DNA of 64,000 bases from Apostichopus japonicus (taxonomy: Eukaryota; Echinodermata; Holothuroidea; Aspidochirotida; Stichopodidae), in contig NC_092571.1 in assembly GCF_037975245.1 (NCBI RefSeq), positions 20,794,917-20,858,916 of the forward strand. Reading direction: 5' to 3'. Positions 12,201-27,200 of this stretch are shown piece after piece (positions within the stretch are counted from its first letter, which is position 1; each line of letters opens with the position of its first letter). Both the position numbers and the translations under genes were made by a program. Below the pieces are notes generated by a model. That model made no database searches. It was given only the letters and a program-made list of their open reading frames with translations, and was not told the DNA's origin.

Positions 12201-15200
12201 AATTTGGGGAGAGAAAACTCTTGTACTGACAGTTAGCAAAATTATATGTGTGGTAAGCACAACCAAAATTTAAATAAAGCAAATTTACTCAAACATTAAT
12301 CATTGATAACATAAACTACCCCAAGTACTGCCATTAGGATTCATCCTTGAGCGCACCTACTTAATTGACCAGCCACCGTATGATTGTAAACACAAGTTCT
12401 CTAATGGCCAGCACTACTTTCCTGAGTGTAAAGACAAGTTTGGCTTGACCACTGCAATAGTATGCTGTGCATGTGTTTAATCATGAATTTGTGCAGAGGA
12501 GCGCTCAGTTTGGCTAGCATCACCAACTCGGGTAGATATTCAATCTGTGATTTGAAATGGCAGTAACGTTACGGTCAGAAGGAAACCCCACATAACCGGC
12601 TTCTATCAGTAAAAATTGAAAAGGCAGAAGCAACTGGCCCTAACCCCCCCCCCCCCCCCCTCCTATCAATTACACTCCTCCTTTTTAATACAAATACAAT
12701 AAGGGGAAATAAGAGGAAATATTCCAGTCAAATCAAACTATTTGTATATGTAGGGTAAAAGTGTTTGTTTGCAATGATTCCTTCACCAGCAACAATCTAA
12801 TCCTGCTTAGTTCACATGAACCTGGTCATGGCAGGTTCCATTAATTACTTCCTGCCATGGAATCTTCTCATGCATCAGTAAAAGCCACTTTCAACTAAAA
12901 TAAACAGATCACAGACACAACTTCCTCAAATATTTCTTCAAAAACGTTGCACTTCAGATACAAGCGATTATAATAAACATTGCAAATTTTTTTCCCATGG
13001 AAAATTTCAACTTGACGGTTTCTGGATGAGACTCGGTGATCGTAAATCCAACAAAATCTTTTTTCACTTCAAACCCACAACAACTTGAGGAATTACCAAT
13101 GTTGCCTCATGAATAGTCATACATATTTATACATATTAATTGTTATATTCAGGCTATGAATATTCATGTGATTCAACTTACTCTCCACAATCTCTCCCTC
13201 TATATCCAGCGGCACAGCTATCACATGTGACCAAACCATCGTTATCCAAGTAACAGGTGGGTGAATGTCTGCAAAAATACAAATCAATCACGACAATTTA
13301 ATCAACAAACATTTCATTTAAAAAATTTAACAACAGACTCCTTAGATAGGACAGTAGTTCTGCAAAATTTTGACTTTATAGTTATCAGGTTGACGATGAT
13401 TGAGTCCCTTTACTGATTCTAAAAGTATGGGAAGTAAAGTGCATATTCTTTAATACAATTATTTTACATTATTAGAAATGCTATTGTCAAAATATTTGCA
13501 ATGTCTGATATGATATTTAAAATGTCTACATATGAGTTGTATACAAAAACCATTCCTGATTCTTGGCTGATACTGAACATCAACAAATTACTTCTCACAG
13601 TTCATGCAGATTTACGTGATTCATTTCATCCAACCTATACCAAACTTAGGGAAGGCTCGCAAATTTAACCGGCGATGATCGCAGGCCCAACCGTTGCTAT
13701 CCAGTGTAATGAGCACAGCAACCAGCTGGTAATGAGTCATGCTTGAACGCACACATTTCCTGCCTTCCAAGAGTCGGTGGACAGTTGTATGCACTTGACT
13801 ATGAGACCACAAATTAAGCCTCTTATGCACAAAAGAAGACCAGACAATGAACTGGTCACTTTGGTCCAGGATGTACCCAAAAGGGTTATAGAATTTTCTC
13901 TGCAGGTTGGAGAATTGTTTATCAATAAAGCTACTACATATAGGCTACTGTAACTGCATTGAGTTACTACACAGTTGTGTGTACTTTGCTGACAGTTTGT
14001 GCTCGAAATATGAATTTTACGTGGCGCTTTCATTGCTATTTTTTATTTCGTGTTTTGCAATTGAACAAACGGAGACACTCCGTTTGGTCTTGAATCCCTT
14101 AATACACAAAAACCTACATCATCAATGCTCTAGACAATCTCTCAAACCTGTGGGGACTTTTCTTTCGTTCGTACTATAAACAGTTTATTGAAATGACAGT
14201 AAATATATAGCCTAACCATTAAAACTCTCGTACGTATCTATATGCAGAATCACCTCCACGTGAGTCATGCAGTCAGACAGTAGGCTAAGACATGTGCGTG
14301 ATCTTACTTTCACGTTGCGCAGCTGCTTTCGGGTTGTAAAAAACCTGAACAGTTCGCGACTTGTGCAAGAAAAATTGTTATTGCATGGCGCTTTACGAAA
14401 TGGAATGGCTAATAAAGAAACCGAATAATTCTTATTCATAGTAGACTTACTTGGCTTTAGTTGTAACAAAGTAACGAATGATATAATTTTAATTTAGTTT
14501 GAGAAATTACGTTTGTTCAGATCGTTTAGCAAAAGCATAAATTCGGTCCAGACTACAACGGTATGACTAGTTGTAATTGTACTATACACTGAACCAATGT
14601 TTGAAAACTTGCGTTTGAAGCCTTCATGAATGGGTAATATGACTTTTTGTATCACATTGCGTGACATTTATTTCTTGGCAAATTGCCAACGTTACTTGAG
14701 ATAGTAGTATTTCATCAGAGCCAGGCAAAGATAACAGTCTGCTGTTAGAGACAAGTTAGAGTAGCTATATTATGTGATAAAATGAAAAGAGATTTAACCT
14801 GTCTTACAATCTTTAAAAAGTTTAACTTACAAAACTGACGATATTATGAAACAAACTACGTTCGGCAAAGCCCTGTTTCTAGACTGCCTAACAATAAACA
14901 GCGTGCTTTATACGTACATCAGTTTACAAGTTAATTGCAGTGTTTACCCCTACTTAAATATCACGGTAGGCTACTGTATATGTGCTGTGGATTTTCCAAC
15001 AACCCCCCTGTCTAACACCTGTTTGTTAACATTTTTGGCACGTTTCCAAAAAACTTTTCATGGAGTAAACTATTTTGACTCCACTCTAGAATTAATTAGG
15101 TCAGTCAGTAAAGAATCGGTAAAGTTATGCGAAATATTATTTTAGACGTTCAAGAAAATTTATATCCCCGTAACAAAGTAAAACCATGGATGTATATAAA

Positions 15201-18200
15201 ACACACCTCAAGCTAACCGACTCATCCGCATGAACAAAACAATCTGTTCCCCATGATACACGAGGCACAGTCTATACCATACATACATAGCACGATATCA
15301 AGGCCCCAATAGCTACAGTATGGCCATCTTTATCAAAGTAAACCTTGCAATCCCATGTTTTAGGCCACTTGGCATGATTAACTAAATGCTCAATATTTTT
15401 TCCATGTCCTTAGAAAACGTCAACTTCGCAAAATACAATAAGTTGTGTTTTTGTTGTTACGTGAGATCCGTAACCGACGAAGTGGTTAGGCTATGTACTA
15501 TACTCTTAACTATGGTAGGATAATTATTTTTCCTTTTTTGTGTGGAAATTCTAGAAAATACTTTCTTTTTCCCCCGCTTAACAGCAGATGTGGTCGTATG
15601 GTTTATTCATAAATGGGTGTACTAGAGCTTTTTTTACATGAAATTTGTTGCATTTAGCACGTTATGCCAGTTTCGCGTGAATTTTTCGAAAGTATTTTGC
15701 TCGATCTTTCGTAAAATTTGAAAGGTGTACCAACTTACTGTTCGAGTAGAGAAAAGAGAGATGGATCAGTGTTAGTGAATGAAAATACTTTGTACAGGAA
15801 AAGAAGTCTGAAAGTATTTTGAAACATTCAATACGAAAATAGTTCATGAAGATTTCAATTCATTCTTGAAATAAATCTCCTTCTACTGTGGTCAGAGTGC
15901 CATTGTTACGTAAAAACCACAGACCAGGAAAAGGCAAGTACCGCTTTTGTTTACAAACAATAGCAGCGCTTCTGTGTTGGGAGCTCAATGCTCATTACTT
16001 TCACGGAGTTACCGTGGGTGTGTGCACTCAAGCGTGAGTGATATGCAGGCTGCATAATGAGCAGTGGTGTGCTGCTGGCTGGGCCTTCGATCATCGCCGG
16101 TTAAATTTGCGAGCCTTCCCTTATCACGTCCCAATTAGTATACAAGACTGATACAAATTAACTATGTTGTCGTTTCTGACAACTATAACAACATATTTGA
16201 TGACAAAACTCACTGGCTTGGAGGTGAAATGTACGGACATGGGCATGGATCACATGGTATACCACTGACAGGGTCGCCATAGTAACCGTCCTGACATGAG
16301 TCACAATTTTCACCGGTTGAAAATTCTCTGCAATTCTAAGGCGGAGAAGAAAAACACAATAATGCAGGATTCATTACAGTAGGCCTTCAGTGGAAGTTGC
16401 AACCCTACAACATATTTGCACACTATAAGCGTGGGAAGTCAGAATATACAAGGTCTCAGTGAGCCGGGAAATGTAAGGTGGCTTTGAGAGTTACAGTGAC
16501 ATGGGTGTTGAAATTTTGAATATTGGTGACCAATATTTGACTGTCTAGCATATTTTAAGACAATTCCTGATGACAAAGCAATTTTGTGTTTCAAACTGAT
16601 ATATTTATTTGCTACCACTGTCTGTATACTTTTAAAGTCAAATAGGTGTTTGACAGGCTTGACATTATTTTGATAAACTCACATGATTTGATATTAATAT
16701 GATAAGGAAGAAATGTTGTACCATTAAAATTGTTCCCAACCAAGAAATACTTTTTCCAAAAAATGTAAAAAACACAGAAGAAAAAAAGTATCAGCACGTG
16801 CACCTTTACAGCACGTGTTGTCATGCTGCAAACATGATAAAATGTAAAATTAATAAAAACCAATCCTAGTATAATAATTGTAAGGGTTATCCCCATTCCT
16901 GAGTTTCATTCCCTGCAGGGTATACAAAAGAGTGTCAACTACAGGGTGAGAATAGATTCCATGTAGTTTGGGGGCAAGTTCAACAACAGGTGGTGATTTC
17001 TGTAAGCTTTATACCATCACCCTCACGTTGTGGTTAGTCTTGGGAGGTAACCAACACCACAAATTCCAATCAAAGAGTTTCATGTCAACAATTCGATCCT
17101 GTTAATTCTTGTATTAGTGGCTCTTACTAACTGTCATTTAATTTCGATTAAAATACCTTATACTCCAGTTTCAAAAAAAGAAAAACCAACATAGAAACTC
17201 AACATAACATAAATTCTTCAGTTAGATCAGATAGATCAAATCCATCCCCAAGCCATCTCAAGACTTGTTTATATTATCTCAGCTGTTTTCATCTGCTGAT
17301 ATATTTGTTCCCTAGAACAATAAATGCTCCCCTCCCCTTAACCTACCACCCCTCCTCCACTCTCTCCCTCTCTCCTCCAATTACCATCCACTGTGCAACC
17401 TAGGCCTTACTAACTACGATGGAATGAAAAAAAACGTTATTTGCTGTATCAAAATTTGTAAGAAATTTGTAGATTTATCTGGTGTTGAGGAGTTGACTTA
17501 TTTCTGATTATCTCTACCAAACCCTCCTCACCTTACAAACACCAGTGTCTGGATCACACTCATTTGAAAGTCCATTACAATCACAAGGCATACACCCTCC
17601 TACACCATCTGTCATGTAACCATCTGCACATCTCTGAAAAAAAGAGAGATAAAACAGAAATATAAACAGAAAATAATTTGTTTCCTTTTTCACTCTTGAT
17701 ATGTTCATAGTCCCAGAAAATACAAAAGCATTGAGTGCTAGTTATGTTTCTGTCACTATTCTGGTTTTCAAGATATTCAGCTATTAAAAGATAGTTTAAT
17801 AACTGGAATGCTCCTTTAAGGTAAACTGATGACTACCTCGTCGTCGGCGACTCATGGCAGGCCTAAATGTTTCATGTTAATCCATTGTTTCATAAATTAT
17901 AATAACTCAACCAACATATTTTCTTTTCACTTCATATTTGAAGGACAGAGAACTTTTGGGATGCCATTCAACACCATTTTGTCTATGACAAATTGATCAA
18001 ACATTCTAAACATGTTCTTTGATTGCCATAAAAGCCTAATGTTTTCCCATTGAGCTTTCTTGGTGTTACATCTGTGGAACAGATCCAATAGTCTGAGTAT
18101 TAGACTGTATGGTCCAGTCACTTTAACTAATGGACCTAAGCTGTTCGAAGGTCTGTCCCTCACATATTCAAACTGCTATCCAACCTGCACAGATTACTAA

Positions 18201-21200
18201 TAATCATATCATATTACTTTAAGTCCCATGTTCCACTACATCTACGTAACTGACAAACGATTGACTACAAGTTTTCCCGTACCTCGCAAGAAAGACCTCC
18301 GTAGCCTTGCGGACATTGGCAGTATTCTACCATGAATGCTCTGCCATTGTTGGTGGGTGTTTCTTGGCCTACTTCTAGATATACCTTGGACAATCTGTGA
18401 GGAGGAATGGGAATCACAAAGATATATTTGGGTACGACTGACTTATTTAAGCTTCATCTCACCGCTGGTCCGAGACCCCAATGCAATATTTCACCTGTAC
18501 TGAGACATTTTAACTTATGATGCTCTGTTGGCATGATGTAATGTTCACACAAGACGAAGAATATCGAAACAAGACTTAACATTTTCTTCTTGGCCACGGA
18601 AGAATTCCTACATCTACTCAGACATAAAAATAACGGCAACTTTCACACATTCATTGAGTCATATCATACCTAACATGCCAGAAAGGATGATGTCAGTGGA
18701 AACTTGGATATGAATCCTGTTTTTAATTAGCACAATTACATGGGCATAAATACCCTCTTAGCTTGTGTTGCTTAAAGTTCTATAGCTTTTAAGCAGGTGT
18801 TTTTGTGACCTATTGAAGAAAAATGGACTGACTTTTTCGGGTCATTTTATCATCTCGTTTAAGTATGTTACTGCAACACTCTGCCAAATTCAAAGTTAAG
18901 TGCAGCCTTGACAGTCTATACCCCTCCTTATGAATCATATAGTATCATTTTAAAAATTCACATTTAGATTTTTATAAAAAATAATTAAGTTTAAACTTTT
19001 TTTCTTCAGGGATGAGCCTGTGGTAAAAAAAAAAAAAAACAGAACTTTGCAAAAATTGCGGTATAGGCTCTAGTTTGCATATGCTACAGTGTGTTAGGAT
19101 AATAGTTTTTGTCCCTGAGGGTAGAAAGAAACCACGGATATTCCGCGAATATGCGGAAAAAGCTCATGCCTGTTTTTTTAGCTTGACATAAATTTTCAAA
19201 AGTTTCTACATTCTTACACAGAGTTCCTCTGGTTAGTGTAGTAGGACGCTCTGATGAAGAAATCTTCAATGTTACTCAGAACATTCATGAACTCCTGCCT
19301 GGTGACCGTCTGGAGTACCAGAGACCCGGGGGTGTCACCTCTACCGCTGCCAACCGTCTCGCGATACCAATTATCCTGATGTCGGAAGAAACGAAAGCAT
19401 ATTACAAGTCTCTAACGTTTACAAGAAGTATAACTGATTTAAAAGCTTTTGGAAATGCTCAATTGTTGTATAACCAGACTCAAGATACAGGGGGGGATGG
19501 GGATGTAGTCATAGTCCAATGTATCATGCATACAGCCTAGCTACGGATCACACCCCAGTTAAGCTGAAGTACATAATCACTTCCCAGCTGATTTTTGGTT
19601 TATATCAAGTGAAACACTGAAGAGTTTTAAAATTTTATTACTGTTTTAAAGAAATATTTTAGAAAAATTTAGCATAGTTTTCTTTTTTGCTGGGTGAGTC
19701 AAAATTACAGTTTAATAGCAGAAGAAAATGGGGTAACTATCCCAACAATCCTGGCTGGGATTGGTATGTTAGGATACATACCCACAGATGTAACTAATGT
19801 GGGCGGGGGGGGGGGGGTGTAGGGAAGGAATGCATTTTACTGTAAGGTGAATGTCCTTACCTGTGTCATTAACAACTCTCTCGTCGTACTTTCACTAGGC
19901 CGAGGTATATTTGGAAATTGATAAACCAGGGTGACATCTCCACTCTGTCAAATAATGAATAAAAGATTGATTTCATGTCGTTAATATTCATATATCAACA
20001 TGTACGTCAACATTGTGTATACTCTGTATTATATGGGTACTTTTGCCTTTTTTTCTGTTGCTCCACCATAAATATATAAATTTGGATATTTTAATATCTA
20101 CATAATCGTGATAAATTTAAGACAAGGCTCGTTCATAAATAAGATGCTAAGTTACTGACGTCACTACTAATCGATCAAACAATTATTTATCCTGCGCAAC
20201 TGAAAATGTCAACATCATCTGAAATCCTCAAGCATTTCACCTATATATTTAAATAATAAGGTAAATTGTACCTGCATAACTGTTTCAACTAGATCGGTTG
20301 CACCAATCAACCAATAGTCTTGGTACTTAAAACTCCTGACTACATATTTTAGTACTTTTCGAGGCAAACATAATCCACCATTTATGTCTTAAACTACCAC
20401 ACTTTCATGGCAGATATACTTATGCCAGTCAAATTTGCATATAATTATCAAGGCTGATGATTTCACGACCTCCCCGGGCTAAAATCCAGCTAAATGCATC
20501 TTTCTGTAGAGTATCGAGAGAATGAATCTGCGAATATATTTCATCTCTATAAATTAAAGAAATACGTCAAGAATCGATGCAATGTAAAAACAGAAGGAAA
20601 AGAGTAAGAGACCTTGAGAATGACATCAGACAAATCCGTTTGCTGTGAGAATGACGATGGGTTGTATCTAACCGTGTAAGAGAGCTTCCCTCCATAGCTG
20701 GCAAGCTGGAAAATGGTTAAAGACAAAATTAGATTAGAAAAGTTGTGCATGTGGTGTTGTCTCAAGAATTATCTCGGTCATGGAGAGGTCAAAAGATTGA
20801 TTGTACATGTGGAGGGGTTTCCATTGAATGAAGACTTTATAGAAATTAAGGAAAGGGAAAAAAACAGCCCTTCACAAAATATTAAAAACAGTACAGACAT
20901 GTTATTTTGGTTTTTTATGACTTGTAAGTCCCAATGTACAATACCAATACATACAACAATGATAATGCTTCTGGTCAGAAAACATAAGAACAAATCATAT
21001 ATTTTCTACCTTTTTTCCTGGCTTTTTGGCTATAAAAGTTGCTCAACAAACATAAACTGAATATTATTCTTAACATACTGTAATATCTAGACTAAACTTT
21101 TGTTTAATTTCTAAAACATTTATAAAAAAAATTCTGCTGTTGGAATACAGGATATGTTCTGATGGTATCATGACTGTGTATGTTTTCACAGAGAATTGGA

Positions 21201-24200
21201 CATTGACGACCAAAGCAGGACAAGTTCTCGGTAGGAAAATCTATTGTGCTGTGCATTTTTTCTTGACAGGCACAGCAATTTCTCAATGTAGGCACTGCTG
21301 GTCTGCTGACATAATCTATACTGTTTTGATATTTGATGCAGCCTTGCTGCAGGACAGCTTGCAGCTGCTGCAGCTTATTGTTTCGACACATTTCTTTACT
21401 TGCATCTCTTGGATACATAAACTCAGACATAGATATCAAACAGTATCTTGTGAATGTGAGTCATTTATGCAAGAGATATTCATCAAACAATGCACAATAC
21501 TCCATGCTTCTGTCTTACCATCCCATCCCCTCCCCTCCTCCCCCCTCCCATCTTCTCTCCCCTAACACAATTATTTTCTCCTTTTGTGGAAATAGTTAAA
21601 AAGTTAACATTACTTTTGAAAGTGAAATTCAACAAGACTCACATCACAACCATTAAATAGAAAGAAAAAACTACTCGCTTCCTACAACTTAAAAGCATCA
21701 TATTAACATCTACCCGGCAAACAGGCAATTTTTAGAACGGCTACAGACCATGTGCCGTGGCAATTCAGAATAATAAAACAAACACTTTACTTCATCAGGA
21801 CAACTCATGAATTTTTAAAACCTGTAGTGCTGATGACACCAGCATCATTCCCTCTGACATTAAACCTTTTCAAGACATTTTTTCACCCCCCCCCCATTTT
21901 TGTAACTCCACACAGGTGGCGGTTATAAATATAGAAGACCCCCCGCGGCTCTGCAGAGGATCGGTTGATGAACAGAGAGGAGCAGACAGCATGAAAGATA
22001 AATAAGGTTAATGTTAAAGGATGAACTTACAGATTAACGGACGAACTTACAAATAAAACATTTAATTCAAGGAATGTCAAATATGCACCAACCAAGATCC
22101 TTGCTTGAAATAAGAAATAAGTCGTTTTGTAAAATGTTTACGAGGTATTGTGAGTCAGAGTTGTGCCGCAATTAGCCAAAGGCAATGTAAATACTATCTG
22201 TACAGAGGGCGCCAACACATGTTGGGAAGAAATATCACTAAAATGGGCCCAAAACTTGCTAAATGGTATATACTTACAACTAAAATGTCTTCCTTTAACT
22301 TTTGACTAAAATCTAAGCCTTTCTGTGACAGACACCAATGACATCCAAAAGTACAAAATTCTATCCTCAAAAAACCATGTGCATACATTCAAATCTTGTT
22401 CTAACATTTGCACCTTCGTATTTAGATCTTATATTCTCAGACTAACTTTCTATTCATAACTTGCCTTTAAATAAAAAATTCAAGTTAAAGGTTCATTTGA
22501 TAACTTTTCTCACACAACAAAAACCATCAGTGTTTCTGGTTCTATTTACTATGTCAACGCAAGTCAACAGACTATATAAATCTTTTCACGTACCTCATCC
22601 TTCTTTTTAATGGCATGAAAAAAAAATTATAACGATTTTCCAAAAATTTTAAAACTTTATTTATGGCCAAGAATGATGCCTAAATTAATTCCAACCAAAA
22701 AATGCATCAAAGAGTAACATCGTAGATATTTTGACTTGTAAAAGCTTGCCAATGTTTTAAAAATTGCAACTTTATATTACGCATTTTTGTGTTGATTTGA
22801 CGTCATCACCAAATCTACTGAGAATATCAAAGAACATTGCAATTAATCAAACCAAGAGAAACTCTTAGAGAGGAATGTAATCAATATTTCAAAATAAACA
22901 ATTTCAAAAACAATTCCTAAACATTTTGTGGGACAGACACTGTTTCACATTAATCATTTGGATCACATCTGCCAAAGATTTAGAAAATTCTTCCAAGAAA
23001 TAAAGGGGTCGACTTGTAAAGTGAATAAAACTGTATTTTAAAGGGCTTTTCCAATCGGGAAGCAAAATGATCTGTCAACTCAAAGAGGCCAATCTAACAT
23101 GCTTCTTTTTTGTCAACTTGATGATGCGTTCCCTTCAAGCAATGTCAATCGAAGGGATCACCATATCAACATGAAAGATTTCTTCCTTTTTTCTTTCTCA
23201 TTTTTTTTTTATTACTGGAATGACAGGATTTGTAATAACTTTTGCCAGATTTCTGTTTCCCCCTTAACGACATAAACTGACTAATGACCTGAGATTTATG
23301 GGCTTCATAGTTCACAGGTCAACATTGTTGATGTCTGTTTTGACTAAAACAGCAAACATCGTTTGGTTTAATGGAGAAGAAATGACTGCATTTTCAAATT
23401 GTTTTAAAGCCAGACTTTATGACCCACACACAAAGATTTTTATTACAGACGCAGTGCTATGTTATGTAGGCTTGTCTTGGCATGCTAAACAGGATATTCG
23501 ACTTACTACAAATATATCGGCAAACTGCCTTGTAACTAGACGGACCATACATCCAGGAGAGGTGAAGGTTTCCCAAAGATCCTACCCCTCACAGCCCCTT
23601 ATACTTTCCCATCCCACCACACGATCCCACCCCTCCCCCTCTTCATAAACCATTACCACTTTGCAGTGGCTTATTTTCAATAACTATCTCCAGTTGCCAC
23701 TGTTGTCAAGTGACATCATCCGTCCTATTCCAAAAAAAAAATTCATTAATTTTATATTGATAATTAAAACCCTTTTCAAAAAAAGAAAAGAAAAAAAGTC
23801 ACCCATCATTGACGGAGCTGGACCACTTCAGAGGCCAACTCTACAATTTTAGGTTTCCATACGATAAACGGCCACTCAACAAAGGCCAAATACGATCAAC
23901 CGTACCTGGTTACCAAGGAATTGTTCGGGGAGAGCCCAGTAGTAGTTACTCTCTTTCAAGTATTGGCTGAAGTCTATGATAATCAATTCGGTTAAGTCCA
24001 GTTCTACTGAGATCCTGCTCTTATTGATGTACTCTATGTCTCCAGACGGCACTTTTCGGGACACGAGTTCCACTCCCTTCAGATCGTTAGCGACGTCAAA
24101 ACTGATTTCATTCTGCCAAAAAAGTACAATATTGTATGAACAGATCTCTGATGAAAACCACACAAAAAGTAGTCGTCAGGTTATCTGAACCACTTGAAAA

Positions 24201-27200
24201 GTTCCAACCGACATCCCCACCCTCTAACAACCCCCTTCCCCCCTCCCCTGTGGCTATGATTCCCACCTCTGCCCTGAATGCATTTTCTTTCACTGTTTGT
24301 GAATAGCTAACTAATAGCCTTGAGGTTTACCGATATCCAACTTTTTATTAGAAAATCTACAATCTATAAATGACAATAATCATGGAAACAACAACTTGAT
24401 CGTAGCTAGCATTGGCCATCTTCACTTGTGTATTTTTAGAGGCTATACGCAGCCGCCACCCTTCATAATTCACCGTACCTCTAGGAACAAGAGGAGGGTA
24501 TGACTCAATCACTGTTCTGCATTACTACTCTCATAAAACTGACCTTCCTTACAGTATAGATAAGGTGGATATATCTGCATCACTCTGTTGTAAACCTTAT
24601 AGCTCAGATCAGAGAGAATTCAGATCCACCACCCACCATACCACCCACTACAATTGTACATATCCCACGTAAACCTTACCTTTCAATGGGATATACCACC
24701 CACTACAATTGTACATATCCAATGTAAACCTTACCTTTCAATGGGATATACCCACTACAATTGTACATATCCCATGTAAACCTTACCTTTCAATGGGATA
24801 TAGCTCCCACTACAATTGCACATATCCCATGTAAAACCTTACCTTTCAATGGGATATACCACCCACTACAATTGTACAAATTCCATGTAAACTCTACCTT
24901 TCAATGGGATATACCACCCACTAAAATTGTACATATCCCATGTAGACCTTACCTTTCAATGGGATATACCACCCACTACAATTGTACATATCCCATGTAA
25001 ACCTTACCTTTCAATGGGATATACCACCCACTACAATTGTACATATCCTATGTAAACCTTACCTTTCAATGGGATATACCACCCACTAAAATTGTACATA
25101 TCCCATGTAAACCTTACCTTTCAATGGGATATACCACCCACTACAATTGTACATATCCCATGTAAAACTTACCTTTTAATGGGATATACCACCCACTACA
25201 ATTGTACATATCCCATGTAAACCTTACCTTTCAATGGGATATAGCTCCCACTACAATTGCACATATCCCATGTAAAACCTTACCTTTCAATGGGATATAC
25301 CACCCACTACAATTGTACAAATTCCATGTAAACTCTACCTTTCAATGGGATATACCACCCACTACAATTGTACATATCCAATGTAAACCTTACCTTTCAA
25401 TGGGATATACCCACTACAATTGTACATATCCCATGTAAACCTTACCTTTCAATGGGATATAGCTCCCACTACAATTGCACATATCCCATGTAAAACCTTA
25501 CCTTTCAATGGGATATACCACCCACTACAATTGTACAAATTCCATGTAAACTCTACCTTTCAATGGGATATACCACCCACTAAAATTGTACATATCCCAT
25601 GTAGACCTTACCTTTCAATGGGATATACCACCCACTACAATTGTACATATCCCATGTAAACCTTACCTTTCAATGGGATATACCACCCACTACAATTGTA
25701 CATATCCTATGTAAACCTTACCTTTCAATGGGATATACCACCCACTAAAATTGTACATATCCCATGTAAACCTTACCTTTCAATGGGATATACCACCCAC
25801 TACAATTGTACATATCCCATGTAAAACTTACCTTTTAATGGGATATACCACCCACTACAATTGTACATATCCCATGTAAACCTTACCTTTCAATGGGATA
25901 TAGCTCCCACTACAATTGCACATATCCCATGTAAAACCTTACCTTTCAATGGGATATACCACCCACTTCAATTGTACAAATTCCATGTAAACTCTACCTT
26001 TCAATGGGATATACCACCCACTACAATTGTACATATCCCATGTAGACCTTACCTTTCAATGGGATATACCACCCACTAAAATTGTACATATCCCATGTAG
26101 ACCTTACCTTTCAATGGGATATACCACCCACTACAATTGTACATATCCTATGTAAACCTTACCTTTCAATGGGATATACCACCCACTACAATTGTACATA
26201 TCCTATGTAAACCTTACCTTTCAATGGGATATACCACCCACTAAAATTGTACATATCCCATGTAGACCTTACCTTTCAATGGGATATACCACCCACTAAA
26301 ATTGTACATATCCCATATAAACCTTTACCTTTCAATGGGATATACCACCTACTACAATTGTACATATCCCATGTAAACCTTACCTTCGTCTTAAAGAGAC
26401 TGCTGCTCTGGCAAGTTCGTGAGCGATCAAAGCAATAGCATGTCATACATTCAGAACTATCGTCTGCATCAGAGTTAAAGTAGGGTGCTTGGCAGATGCC
26501 TCTTGGGGCTGTGGAAAGATATATATGACAAGTGCCGTCTTGTAGAATAATCACAGAGAAAAGTCTTAGGGGATTTATAAAAAAAAAACATTGCTTCCAA
26601 CACATTAATGTACAGAACAGATAAAGCCAACGTGGGGTACACTGACTCAATAATCGATAAATGTTAAACTGACCGTTCCTTGACAAGACGTTCATGCATC
26701 CAAGGTTGGCTACACCAGAGACAGCTATTGATTACATTAAAGCTGATTGGCTGCAAACATCAGAGATGTTAAATCAACTCAAATGACTCATTTGTAAGGC
26801 ATCTCACTATTATTTCAGCAATTCTATTTCCCCATCCATGTCAAACTAATCAAGAAAATTTGATGAATCACTAGGTTTTGTAGAAATAAGTGTTTCTTCA
26901 TGATGGTCTAGTTTAATATTGAAAAAAGTAGCCACAAAAATATCTTACTACCAAGCTACAATTTAATAAGGTCCTCACCAAAAGTTCACCTGGAGGTCGT
27001 CTGAATGTTTGAGACTAACCTGGAAGGTAAGGGGCCCTCCAGGAGTCCCGGACGGGTTTCTTAATGTGAACAATTCTGGCAACCTGAAGCCAGCTTATAT
27101 TTTACAGTTTTGAAGAGAACACCATGTTGTTCTAATAATGACTTCCCAGCGGTGATATCACCCGCTAACATTTTTTTCCCTATCGGTTTCATATCTATGC

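Noticed and set aside
20778-21599. Several 70-141-codon open frames on both strands
   Set aside because: No motif, no splice support and mutually overlapping; ordinary intron noise.
24761-26438. Repeated 63-79-residue plus-strand open frames ([13 protein letters not shown]...)
   Set aside because: They are the 55-bp array read in one frame; same peptide recurs because the DNA repeats. No independent coding evidence.
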